Positions 14,701 to 28,919 are shown, counted from the first letter of the stretch. The stretch is DNA of 64,000 nucleotides from Silurus meridionalis (GCF_014805685.1 NC_060890.1:14504500-14568499), one strand, 5' to 3'. Numbers and translations: made by a program. Notes: generated by a model not told the origin, from the letters alone.

Positions 14701-17700
14701 CATCTTCTGTTTTTCCCAAGACATGCTGCAATCTCCAGAGATACAAGATTTGCCTGCTCTGGGCAGATTGTGTTTCTCGTTTTTTTGGTTACATTAGGTG
14801 CTTGGCAAAGTAGATTGAGTTAAAAAAACATCAAGGGCTGGCAGTAACTAGAGAGACAGCTACAGGTGATGCGGGACCGCCGAGAGGATTTTTAACATAC
14901 TTTTTAAAAATGGGGTCTCCTCTCTTTCCAGTGGCCAATCTGATGGCCTGGTCAAAGTTTGTTTCCCCACATCTCCCTCTCAACCCCTTTCATAATGGGA
15001 CATTTTGTAACCCTGATGCTTTCCACTTCACCACAGATGGTGCTCTCATCCTTCAATCATGGCCTCCTCACTGGCCTATGGCTCAGCAGGGTAATTTACG
15101 TACGCTGGGACGGCGTCTTTCGCTGCATCCCTATCTGTGGCATGGCATTCGCCTGTCAGTCGTAAGTACCCCTTTCCCTGTTCCATTTCCCATTTCCTGT
15201 GTACACGCTAGGCTGCAGTGACCTTATTTATGTTGTGACGTATGTAGGGAGGAGAAACTAAATGTTTGCTATTACAGGGGCTCCATTTTCACTGTGCAAA
15301 AATTTCAGCTTCAGTGGCGGTGTTGAGCTTTTCTGAGTGTCTGGGTTTTTTTTTTTTTGACGTAGACAGCAGGAAATTAGAAGCTGTTGGTGTGTCAGGT
15401 GTAAAGCACTGCAAAAATGGACCCCGCTTGCTAGGCAACCGCACCAAACTCCTTCTGCAAAAACAATCAGCAAAAATCATTCCTTTTCTCTCTTTCTGGA
15501 TGGGAGTAATGCAATAGGGTTTTAATGATACTACTTTCTCACTGCGATAAATGATCTTTGCCATTGCAGTCATCATAATCAAACGCTCCATTCTAACAGA
15601 GTTTACACAGTGTCATAGGCTTTGCAGATCATGTTTCAAAGAAAACGAAATTTGCCATCTTTCTGAATCACATTATTGCAGTTTTGTAGGTTTAGTACTT
15701 TGTCAAAGTATTTTTAAGTGTGATTTGCCACTGGAAGCCCAAGTGGGCAAGAAAATCTCCAATGTGCTAGAATGCCAAGTCCCATATTCAGATTGCCAGG
15801 AAAAAAGGCAACTGTGTAGGCTAACAAGTGGTGCCTAAGGTTATTACTTTAGCTAAATAACCTAAATAGGTCGTTTTAAATGGAATATAAAATCAAAATA
15901 TAAAAAATGGCCTAAACCAATGCTAATGGTGTCATTTTTTTGTATTGTTGTTAGTCTTTTTTCGTTGTTGTTTTTTGTTTGACTTTGGTAACTTCAGTCC
16001 ATGTTCTTCTGAGTCAGTGTTTTGAAAGAGAGAACTGTGTGTTCTCTCTCTATTCATTCAGCACTCCTTCATTCTCATTCTTCATTTGCATGTTCTTTCA
16101 CAGCCTGCTTTCTCCTGTCAACATAAATGTGTGAGTTTCAGGATGGGTGTATGTGTGTGTTTGTGTTCACGTACGTGTGTGTGTCAGATGGTAATAGAGT
16201 GAAGGAGGTATAAGTAGAGGATTACATCATTAACGAGTACAGTGCAACCCTAGTGTGCACTTTCTACACGCACTCACACACACACACACACACACATCTC
16301 TTAGGGTGATGAGTGATGCTTGGCTCAGGTCTTTGGACAGTGGTCAGAAAGTGTGACACATGATGCCACTTATGCCAATCATTAGTGCAAAGGCAACCCT
16401 CCCCTGTGTGAGGACAGCTCTGACTCTGAAGCTAACCACAAAAAACCCCTTTCATCACCCTCTGTATATATTTCTAATGAGGTTTACTTCACACTATTAT
16501 ACCCAATATATCACATAAAAGAGTCAATACAACTTAGTAGCTTATTTTTTTGCAGGTAAAAAGTGTTCTTAGTCGACCTGGAAGGTAGTAGATTATGTAC
16601 AAATGTCAGAAACACTGACTTGCAAAAAAAAATGTTAGTCAGTTTAATTCCTTTAAACTGTAAGGTGTTGACAATGTAATGTGTAAACACTGATGGTATT
16701 TCTGTCATAAAATATTTACGGCATGTCATATACACACTTGAGTAACACTTTTGCTAGGTGCGATCTTTTAGTGAAATCACAAAATAATTAGTGTCAACAG
16801 TTTGTCTAGTTTAACACTTGGAGGTAATCGCTGAAATGCAACCTTTTCTTTGTCATTCTGTAAAGCAGGGGTTTACTAGTTCATTCGTAGTGTTTTTGAT
16901 AATAACAAGCTCAATGCTGTACTTGTAGGAAGGTTGTAAATGCAATTGATTGCCAGTACTACTCAGTGGAAGCGATTCTGTCTCCTGTCTCCTCCTGTCC
17001 CTGGATTTTATTGCGAGCAGGTTCCAGCTATGAGATTGGCTGGCCTCTGGCACCAGGCCAGGCTTTGGGTAAAGAGCACATAACGTAGTGCTGTATATTC
17101 CAATAAACTGAGAATGTGCTTAGGCTATCGGGGGAGAGGGACAGGGAGTAGGAGAGAGAGTAAGAGCAGTGAGTGGGTGAAAGAGAAAAAGGACCAAAAC
17201 AAAAGCCCGACCTAGCGGAAAACTTTATAACATTCTTAAAATCTGACTCGTACTTTAGTCGCTAAATATATTGCCATAGTAAATTTCCCATTTAATGTTT
17301 TATCGCTTACTAGTTTTATTAGTTGTCTTGATGACACATGGAATTTGTTCCTTCTTTTTGTGCCTTTTCCCCTTTTGGCTTCCCAGAGATAGCCAACTCT
17401 TCATCATTTTCCCATCCCATCATTTCTCTTTCTCTCCTACTGCTACTTTTCTAAGGGTTTTATTCAGCTACTGTAAAACAAATTATTGAGCTTTCACTTT
17501 ACTTTCCTTGTTCTTCTTTGCTCTCAATCTAGTGCATGAGCTACCAACTTATAATAAAGTTTTATAGTAGTGGCGCATGCTTTATTAGAAGTATGTAAGG
17601 TAGAATTGATGCGATTACCAATACACACTCAAATGCACATGTACATGTGGTAAGAGCTCTGTAGTTCTGTGCAAAAAAAAAAAAAAAAAAAGCTCCTCTG

Positions 17701-20700
17701 TTTTACAGACAGGTGCTGCCTACCTATGACAGCCTGGACGAGCCCTCGGTTAAGAGAATGAGCACCATTTTTACCTCTTCACTCAATGTTGTTACCACAT
17801 TTTACATCACGGTAAGTGTGTGTGTGTGTGTGTGTGCTCGTGTATTTATTTATTTATTTTCATATGTTTGTGAGAGATTTAAAAATAAAATAGCTTGAGC
17901 AGTGCTGTTGACTGAGCTTTCTGATGACAGCAGTGCTCTGTTAGAGGGACATGTTTTTCCCATTTCTCCTTTACTACACCAGGGACTAGATTAAAATGAT
18001 TAGAGCTACATTCTTATTTTGATTTCTTAGTATAACAGACACAAACACGAATATGGGCTAGAAATAAATGCTTGTCTGGGCTGTGCTGGTATAAATACTT
18101 GCCTTGAATATTCTATTAAATATGTTTTATTGTCCAGGTCAATCCAGTCATACACTGTGGGGAGAATGAGGAAGTCACTGCCTTGTTAGAGCATTTTTAT
18201 ACATGCAATTATAAGAATGCTCCATAAATAGCAAGAACAATTCTTCAAGCTAAAAAAGCAGCCCAGTGTTAAATATATTCCCTGATGTGTTGTGTACCTT
18301 TACCCACAAGAGTCTTCTTACTGGACATTCCCAGGATATTCACTACTATTAAGCTTCCTGTTTCCCACACCGTCTCTAGCATCTGTTATGTTCCCAGTGT
18401 AGCAAGCTTTCTGCTTGGGAATAATAATAAAAAAATGAACACCACTTATCCCACTGAGCTCTCTCCTTACATGCAAATTAGTGTATTTCCATTGCGAATT
18501 ATGGAGCTTAATCTTAATGTAAATCTTAATGTGAAATTGCTATGCTCCTGCTTTCTTCCAAATTGTATTTGAGGTTATCTGTAGAATTTGGTTTATTTAG
18601 CAGGAGGCTCTTGTCTAATTTGGATATAATACCTTGAGGCTCCAATAAAATCATTCATGCTTTATTGCTAAAATGTATTTTAGCCTTTTCCTAATGGTTT
18701 AGTCAAAATAATGCAGTAACTGAAATGCTCATTTTCAAAGCAATACTATTTTTCTTGCTGGCATCATTGAAGAAAAGGCTATGCTGTTGTTTTTATCACT
18801 TCTCATTGAAATCGGAAATTATTCGATTAGGAAATCTAAAACAAATCAATTTTAATGCATGGCTTAAAATTAAAATGGATTTACCTTTTTTCTGTTTTGT
18901 CACAAAAACTTTACACCTTATTTCTTTGGCATTTAGCATTAGAGAATCACATTTAGTTGATCAGTTTTTCGGGCTGAATTATTAAAAGCATCAGGACACA
19001 GTTCTTATTAAGTGGCCATTGCACTGCATTGCATTCATGGCAAACCTGAAGTCCTTCTCTGTCCTCTGGAGAGATCAGGGGTCTGTTAACCTCTCATCTG
19101 CTGTACTTTCCATTTAATACCTCAGGTAATTACTCTCTTCTGTCTCATCGTGGCAGCACACTCATATTCTTTCAGTTTAAACAGAAAGAAATAGGTAGAG
19201 TGCGAATGACAGAAACAGTCTGAATGGCACTTTTCTTCCACCACATAAACATCAGCCCACTTCATCAGTCTCCAACGCCACCCTCTTTTAGTCCTCCATA
19301 AATATTTTCAGGTGGAATGCTATTTAAGACCATGTCAGATTTTTTTTGTTCTGTTTCTCATACAGCAGCAAATAAATGTTACCTTGAGAGATAATAGTGC
19401 TTTCATCATGTGTTTTTCGGCTGCTCCTGCATTTTCACTTTTGTACTTCTTAGTCCCTTGCTTTCTTACTCTGAACAAATGTAGGGAAGGGGGGCTGTGT
19501 TCAGAGTAGTGCAGGAGATTTGTGGTGCGCTCAAGGACTTTTGTCTGGTGTTGTTCCTAGAGGAACCCTCTATTTACCTCTGTGGATAGATCAAGGCCGA
19601 TTTGAGTAGCAGGGTTCTGTTGCTTTTTCTCTTTACTGTGGGCGTTCAGGGGCCAATGGGATCAAAAGACCTTTTGAAAAAAAAAATGTTTCTTGCATAG
19701 CTCTGCACTATTGTTTTGTCAAATAAACACTACCATTGCTCCATCTGGAGTAGTTATACTCCAATAGAAGCTTATCAGAGTAATATTACCAGTTTGTAGT
19801 CAAAAAACAATTTAATATTGGGATGAACATAAATATATTGAACTGGGTGTCAGTAGTCCATCTTCTCTAGCATTACGATTTGCCTTTTTGTCTTTAATTT
19901 TTTTTCCCACTACAGGTGGGATTCTTTGGCTATGTAAGTTTCACAGACACCATAGCTGGGAATGTGCTGATGAATTTTCCCTCTAACCTTGTGACTGATA
20001 TGATCCGAGTGGGCTTCATGATGTCTGTAGCCGTGGGCTTCCCTATGATGATCCTGCCCTGCAGGCAAGCCATCAACACCATGCTGTTTGAGCAGCAGGT
20101 AAGATAGGATTTTATCAAAACTGTGCTTTAAACTATAGCATCTTCCACCACTGGAATCCTGTCAGAATTCTCACAAAAAAATCTTTTGCCATATTTTGCA
20201 AACCCATTGGTTTTGTTTATCATACTGGTCTGTACCTTCTTAGTGGTTCCCATCAAACTCAGAGTCCTGTTCCAGCTTTGCGTCATCGCAGACCTTAGTG
20301 GCAACAGGAGTCTTGATATAAGGCGTTGGGCAGCAGCTACAGAGCAGACAGATTCAGGAGGGAAATAAAAATGTATGATTGATGAAGAGAATGAAAGAGC
20401 TGCTCCATAAAGTTGCTGAGACATTGGCTCACTGTGTAACTGCTGCTGTGCTGAATCAGCTCCGATGCCAGCACACCGAAGCAAACTCTGCCATGCAAAC
20501 CCACTGAAGGGTTTTGTCCCATTGAGAAAACATTATGTTATGCAGGTCCTTTACGAGCTTAAACACTGAAACGAATTTTCTTATGTAACTGCCTGTTGAA
20601 CTGTCACTGCACGTGTTTTTTTGTTTGTGTTTTTCAGCAGAAGGATGGCACTTTTGCGGCCGGTGGATACATGCCACCCCTTCGCTTCAAGTGCATTACT

Positions 20701-22278
20701 CTGTGCATTGTCTTTGGCACTATGCTGGGAGGTATCCTCATCCCGAATGGTTAGTGTCTTCATGTGTGAATGTCTATTTATCTGTGTGTGTACCTGTCAT
20801 TTTATTTTGTTTAAATCTATACAGCTCAGGTTTAGTCAGATTGGTCTTAATGGCACTGTCACTTCTGACATCACACTGCACTCTAGTCCATTCTAGAAAA
20901 TGGAAACAGATGCTCCCTTACACCAACCTTTCCCACTCTGCAGCATTCATTCCTTAATAGCAAAGCTGGATAACAAAGAAGCGTGTTTTTAGAGAGAAGA
21001 AGATCTATGTTTTATTCATACTTTGGAGCTGTTGTTGACATGGGTTCTGCTTGACTCTGTGGATCCAATTAGGCTAATAGAGTGGAAGAGAGTGAGATAC
21101 TCAGATGGGATTGAAAAGGAAGCATAGCTTTGTCCAAAGTGATGCCTGCCAGTGTCATTGCAGCCACAAATCCAACTGTAGGGAAAGAGATACTGTATTG
21201 CATAAATTTGAGCAAAACAGTATGTCTGCTTTTAGGTTAAAAGATGTTTTATGGGCTTTTTGCCCACTCTGGTGACACAAGGGCACTATGGAGAAAAGAT
21301 AGCAACAGTGATTTGGGAGATTAGAGTCAACATTCTTCACATATTGACATTGAATCAGTTTTAGTATTATATATTAAAAAAAAAAAGATTGTATTCAATT
21401 GTGCCTGTATGAGTGTTTTACAATGAATTATTCATATTTGTGTGTATTACAGTTGAGACTATCCTGGGTCTGACTGGAGCCACTATGGGCAGCCTGATCT
21501 GCTTCATCTGCCCTGCTCTCATATACAGGAAGATCATGAAGAATGGCCTTGCTGCTCAGGTACTGCACATGTAGCATGGCTATGCAAATCTTGCATATTG
21601 CTGAATGGAGCACATTGGAACAGAATATAAAATGAAAATATTTTATGTCTCTGCATGAAATCTATTCAAATAGGGAGCGAATAGTGCTCAAGTCTGAGAG
21701 ATGCATTTACATGGTGACTATGTTTGTGCATATACATGTATTTGTGAGATTGTAGATTACTGTTGTATTATATAGAAATGCACAGATATTGACTTTGCAT
21801 GTATTTTATTTTGTTCTGTGTGCTTCAGCTGCTCCGTCTCTAACCTTAGTTACGCTAAACTCCAGCGCAGGCAGCAGCCTGGTATTCATTTTTAATTAGT
21901 ACTGCCATACAGATGTGATGTGTTGTGCCCAGTGATGGTGGTCACAAGCTGTTCTGTGATCTCTATATAACCATGGTTGCCCAGCATGGGTCTGCCAGCC
22001 AATAGAGTCTGTCCAAAAGGACTTTGTCCTAATTTAGGGGAATGCACAAAAGATAATTTGTAATTGTTTTTTCTTATCCATAATGGCCACAGCAGGTGTT
22101 TGGGTTGGCATGAGAAAGTAATGCCCCCTGCTAGGATAGTGGCCCTTTTTCTAAGCCAAGTGGCCTGAAGCAACTAATGTTGAAATACCTTAGTTTAAGT
22201 TTGGTTTTAAAGACTATTAATGCGAAATAGAAAAACATCTTTATGGATTTGTTTTTAACGAGGCAAAAATGTAACACC

Positions 22279-22344
<66 letters not shown>

Positions 22345-24446
22345 CTTTTTTTCTCTAGCTGGTTCTATGGGTTGGACTTGGGATTCTGCTCTTAAGCACC
22401 TTCACCACTCTGTCCATATCCAGTGAGCCAGATCAAATACAGCCTCCTGCTATCGTCCCCAAAACGAATGACAAACCTCCTGTTGTTCCTGTGCCAGAGC
22501 TGCCCAAACATCTTGGTAAGTCAATGATGTGGTGAGAGGAAAGAGACCAATGGGACAAATGCAAATTGAAAAGAAGGAAATGGAGTGAGAAACAGATCAT
22601 AAAGAGCAATGGATGGTGCAGAATGAACAGAACAAACTCCAGAATTAGGCCTTTTCTGCGTTGTGACCTAAATGATGCCCTTCAAGCCGAAATGCACTTT
22701 GTCCCAAAGAGCAGTAGCGAGACAGCCGCTGGCGTTTTCCTGCTCAAACTCCAGCCGAGGGAGAGAGGGATGGGAGGGCATCCAAATACAGAATAAAGTA
22801 AAGGAAATGATGGAGGGACTCAAATTCCCCTACTGTAAAAAGGGATGAGAGTTGTAAAAAAAACTGCACAAGGGCAGTTCAGACAGCTTTATGTCCATAC
22901 ACTCTTTTTCTTTCCTCTCGCTTTCTATCTGCTGCATTCCCTCCCTCCTCTCTCACCATACCTCCTCCTACCCCCCCTCTGAGTGACACTGACATTTATC
23001 ACTGAGTGGACACCCACTTCCACACCTGTTTCCTGTTTACTGCGTGCTGGTGGGGCAGCTGTGCGGAAACACAGGACTCCGGGCGCGAGTGAGTGAGTGT
23101 GAACGGGGGAGTGAGTAGAAAAGCCATGAAGACATGTGAGGGAGTGTGTCTGCAGGCACAAAACACCAAATTTTCATGCTTTGCATTTCACATTTTCTAT
23201 TGCTCTTGTTTTTGTTCACTCCTCCCTTCCGTGTTATCTCTTTGGACGCCGCCGTAAGTGAACTAGGCACCTTTAAGATTCCGGGATTTCTTCATAGTGT
23301 CTTATTTGCTAATAAAACACAGGTTATAATCATTTAATAGAATGTAAATAAAGAATAAATAAAACACTGTTCATCCCACCCTGGCTGGGTGCTGTGAATG
23401 AAACCATAGACCCAGGTCAAGTGAACAGTGTAAATATTTAAAGGCATTTCTTTTTTTTAACCATAGGACAAATAGTAGGTATAGTAGGGTATATGGAAAA
23501 AGTGGAAAGTGCTATCATATATGGATTGTGCTATCAATCTATAAATTGCTTATCTCAAGTAGAATTCAAGTTTAATAATCAATATTCTGTGGTCACACAT
23601 ACTCTGCTGCCCCCTGCTGATGCTTTTATTTCTGTCAGGTAAACTGAAAAATCTGTATAGTTTGGGAGGCTTTGCGATGCTATATTTTATATAATATAAT
23701 TTTATAATATAATATTTAAATGTTATATTATCTTTTTAAAAGATTTGCAATCAACGGAAATCATGAGTGTGTGATGTCACACATGATCTCACTGCCTTTT
23801 TCTCTCTCTGTTTGACTGCAGTAACCCCAGTGGTTCCAGTTGTAGCAGGAAACCCAGACAATCCTAAGCCGGCTGTGGAGCAGATTCAGCCTGCAGAAGA
23901 GGCAAAGGCCCCAAAGGAGAAGGAGCCAGCTGAGCCACCGCAGATAAAAGTACCAGTGGAAGTGCTTGAGAGGAATAAGAATGAGGAGGTCCAACTGAAC
24001 CCTCCTGGAGCAGGTAATTCAGCATAAAACGGTGCCAGTCTGCAGGTCTGTTTTGTTGGATATTCTTAGTAAATTTTTATTGTAAACAAAAAAAGTTTAT
24101 TATTTTAACAGACTGCAATTTGCAATTGCTTCATCTTTGTAAATGTTAGAAGAAGAAAACCAAAGTTATAAGATCCTTGTGATCCTACTCAACAACATAG
24201 GACAGACTGTTCACTAAATAGCAAGATTATAGTTTAAATACACATCACAAAAACAATACTTGGATTTATACCTCATGACATTAAGATCAGTTGCTCAATC
24301 AGTTTTAAACAGATTCAAATAAATATATATAAATATAAAAAATAAAAAATATATATAAATATAAAATAATAATAATAAACAGTCTTTTAATTGGTGCATT
24401 TTCTGTAGTGTAGCAAATTGAAAACTTGTTTGTTTATATATTGTTT

Positions 24447-24500
<54 letters not shown>

Positions 24501-27376
24501 TTTCCCTCCCAGAAGTCGCAGTGCCTGATGGAGAGGCTCATCGCCATGAACCACCCATCCCTCATGATGAGGTCCACATAGAGAAACGCAAGAACCAGCA
24601 GGAGCTTTATGAAGAACAGAAGCATGTTGCTGAAAAGGAAGAGAAGGAGTTAGCAGAACAGGGGGCAGGCCAGCAGCAAGAGGTGACACAAGATAAAGTT
24701 AAGAATGATGTGGTGCCTAAAAAGCAGGACGTTGCGAACATCCATGTGGGCCAGGACCTTGCCAATGAGATTCATGAGAAGGTGAAAGAACAGCAGCAGC
24801 CAGAGTTAGTGGCGTTGGTGCATAAATCTGTGGAACAGCCATCTTTAGTAAAGGTCCAAGATGCTGGGAACAAACTGCCTGCTGATAAAAAACCAGAGGA
24901 AAGTGATAAAAAAGCAGCTGAATCTGAGAAACGTGAGTACCTTTAAGCAACAGTTCAGACTATATTCATTGGAGGTGCAAAGACAACAAATTTGGATTAA
25001 ATTCAAACAATCTAATGGATGGATTTATATTCAAGCCTAGATCTCGTTCAACTTTAAAAAGGAAAATGGCTTAAAAGTGATATTACTGTTTGAACATTGC
25101 CACGAAATATTCTAATAATACTATTTCATTCCTTTTTCACATGAGATAGGGACAGCTTTGCTATTTTTCTTTGAAGTTAATGACACTAAAGCACAGTTTG
25201 TGAAGTTGTGAAGTAAACAAAAAAAAAAAAACGGAACTGAACTGAATCATATATTATCAGGCCTGAATCAAACTATCACTGCACAATTGTATTGTATCAG
25301 ATTAGCGTAGTTTATTAAACCTCAGTCACTGACTAATCCACTGTACAGATGCTGAAACAGGGGTCCATTTGCCTGAGGTGCATGATGGTGGTGCCAGTCA
25401 AGAGCATAAGGAAGAGAAGAAACTGGATGGGAAAGACACCAAGGAAGTTGATGGAGACAAGATGGAAGGTAAATGAGCTTGAGCGGTCCAAGGCAGCTGA
25501 CCTTAAACACAAAACAAACAGGGTTCTTTACTTTGGACCTTCACTGAATAGTTTTAAGTGTTTGTAACTTATTGCATGATACTACATAAAACTTTGTGTA
25601 AGAGTTTGGCAATATTCATATACAGTATTGAAGAGAAGTAAGTACACCTCTGTGCAATATCACTTAAATGTCATGTGATTATAAATGTAACAACTCCCAC
25701 GAATTGCATTAGTTTATTGTAGAATATTTTCATAACCAGAAACAACTAGTTTGGAAAGACAATATTGATAATGAAGTCCCCAAAGCAGAAAATCAATTCA
25801 ACGAAATGAATAAACGCTTCAATCATAGAGACTTTTGTTGAAACATAATTGCATAAATCTTAAACAGCAAAACTTTTGGATCTTAGTTTTGAATCTATCT
25901 ACATTTCTGCATCAAGTCTATACAAATCTTATTGTGAGATTTCACAAAGATTAAAAGAGATCAGTTGCAGCAGTATTCAGGAGGAAGTCAACAAAACCCC
26001 TCAAGCAAAGCGTCGCTGAAATGTTGTCAGAATGCCGCCCATCCGGATATTTGTGCAACATTGGTATCCATCATGCTTATAAGGATTGAGTCTGTCTTAA
26101 AAAATAAGGTTCCTTATATATGTCCTATAATTTTACTGTTTAAATTAGATGTAATTCAATTACTGTAAGTGTCAATCCTTGTACATTTAAGTGATATTAC
26201 TTCATTTGTATACGGTACACATTTGTATGATTGTGTAAGTTTCGATGGTCAGTAGTCAATTTCTTTTCAGTTTCTTGTTTCTGACATTTTCTGAAGTCAC
26301 TGCAAGCTGACCCTGCTTGGTTTTGCTTTATCATGATGAAATATCTTGCAAAAGCACAGTGAATCACAGTTTCTTTAGCTTGGCCTGAGTTTAAATAAGG
26401 CACTCTTAAGCCACACTTTGCTCTGTCTTTTTCTGTCTCTTTCTCCACTGCTCTGTTGTGCCACGGATTCCTGCCACAGTGATTAAAAAGATCGTTGCAG
26501 GTATGAGGCTCTGTAGCCTTGGACTTCTAACATGCTGATTTTGACATGTACACCTTAGACACCTTCTGTTAACAATACACTATTTTCTTTATCTCAAAAT
26601 TCTTTCTTAAACTTCTTGTTTTTACTTGTGTTCATGGCTACTGCTACTGAAAGCACACAGATTCAAATAACATTCAGCTAAACTTTTTTTTTTTTTTTTT
26701 TTACCAATTTCATAGTATTTCACACACTAATATTTACCTGAGTGCATAAATAATTGCATGGCTAATAACAATATGCCTCTAGTTAATTTTCCTAGATCAG
26801 TATTGCTAAAATAAGGCAAACCTAATTCAAATAATACATTTTACTCAGATCTACAATACTAATAGCTGATTATTGTGTCTATAAATGTCTCTATATGGCT
26901 CTTTATATAAGATAAGATAATTTATTTGTCCCACAGTGGGGACATTTATAAAATGTATTGTGTTTTCTCTCTTTTTTTAGAGGGGGTTCTGGACCATGCT
27001 GTGCTTCTGCAGGTGATCAAAGAGCAGCAGGAGCAGCAGAAGAGGCTGCTGGACCAACAGGAGAAACTCCTGGCTGTTATCGAGGAACAGCACAAAGAGA
27101 TCCATCAGAAAAAGGATGAAGATGAGGATCCTAAAGCTGCAGGTCAGTCTACTAAAGGTCACATCTAGATGGTGTGAAAATGGGCTTTTTAAAGATGACA
27201 TATAAACATTCCCAAAACTGTGGTCCAGAACTCTGAGTCATTTCTTTTTTGCATTAGTTGAATAATTGAAAGATTTTCATTAAATGAAATAAAACTAAAC
27301 AAATCTCTATTTATAGTTGTCCCCTGGAACTCGTGAGGGTTTTAGAACGTAACGTCCTCGAGTTCCGGGGGACCAC

Positions 27377-27411
<35 letters not shown>

Positions 27412-28887
27412 ATATACAGTGAGGAAAATTAGTATTTGAACACCCTGCTATTTTGCAAGTTCTCCCACTTAGAAATCATGGTGGGTCTGAAATTGTCATC
27501 GTAGGTGCATGTCCACTGTGAGAGACATAATCTAAAAAAAAAAAAATCCAGAAATCACAATATATGATTTCTAAACTATTTATTTGTATGATACAGCTGC
27601 AAATAAGTATTTGAACACCTGTCTATCAGCTAGAATTCTGACCCTCAAAGACCTGTTAGTCTGCCTTTAAAATGTCCACCTCCACTACATTTATTATCCT
27701 AAATTAGATGCACCTGTTTGAGGTCGTTATCTGCATAAAGACACCTGTCCACCCCATACAATCAGTAAGAATCTCTATAAAATCAAACACATGGGCTTGT
27801 AGACTGCTTCTACAAACATTTGTGAAAGACCAGTCGCTCTGAGGAGCTCATTGAAATCCAGCATGGTATCATGATAAGATGCCACCTGTGCAATAAGTCC
27901 AGTCATGAAATATTCTCGTTAAATATTCCACAATCAACTGTTAGTGCTGTTATAACAAAGTGGAAGCGATCGGCAACGACAGCAACACAGCCACAAGGTA
28001 TTAGGCCACGTAAAATCACAAAGCGGTGTCAGGCTGAGACGCATAATGCACAGAGGTTGCCAAGTTTCTGCAGAGTCAATAGCTACAGACCTCCAAACAT
28101 CATGTGGCCTTAAGATTAGCTCAAGAACAGTGCATAGAGAGCTTAATGGAATGGGTTTCCATGGTCGAGCACCTGCATCCAAGCCTTACATCAAGTGCAA
28201 TGCAAAGTATCGGATGCAGTGGTGTAAAGCGTGTTCTCTGGAGTGATAAATCACGCTTCACTGTCTGGCAATCCAATGGACGAGTCTGGGTTTGGTGGTT
28301 GCCATGAGAATGGTACATGTCTGACTGCATTGTGCCAAGTGTAAAGTTTGCTGGAGGGAGGATTATGATGTGGGGTTGTTTTTCATGAGTTGGGCTCGGC
28401 CCCTTAGTTCCAATGAAAAGGAACTCTTAATGCTTCAGCATACCAGGATATTTTGGTCAATTTCACGTGGGAACAGTTTGGGGACGGCCCGTTCCTGTTT
28501 TAACATGACTGCACACCAGTGCACAAAGCAAAGTCCATAAAGACATGTATGAGTGAGTTTGTTTTGGAAGAACTTGACTGGCCTGCACAAAGTCCTGACC
28601 TCAACCTGATAGAACACCTTTGGGATGAATTAGATTTGCGATCCAGGCCTTTTTGTCCAACATCAGTGTCTGACCTCACAAATGCTTCTGGAAGAATGGT
28701 AAGAAATCCCCATTAACACACTACTAAACCTTGTGGAAAGCCTTCCCAGAAGAGTTGAAGCTGTTATAGCTGCAAAGAACATCATATTAAACCCTATGGA
28801 TTGAGAATCGGATGTTACTCAAGTTAATTTGCACATGAGGGCAGACGAGCGAATATTTTTAGAAATATAGTGTATGTATGTGTGAGT

Positions 28888-28919
<32 letters not shown>

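Noticed and set aside
17035..17062. Short inverted repeat CTGGCCT..AGGCCAG
   Set aside because: Only 7 bp per arm; expected by chance in a window of this size.
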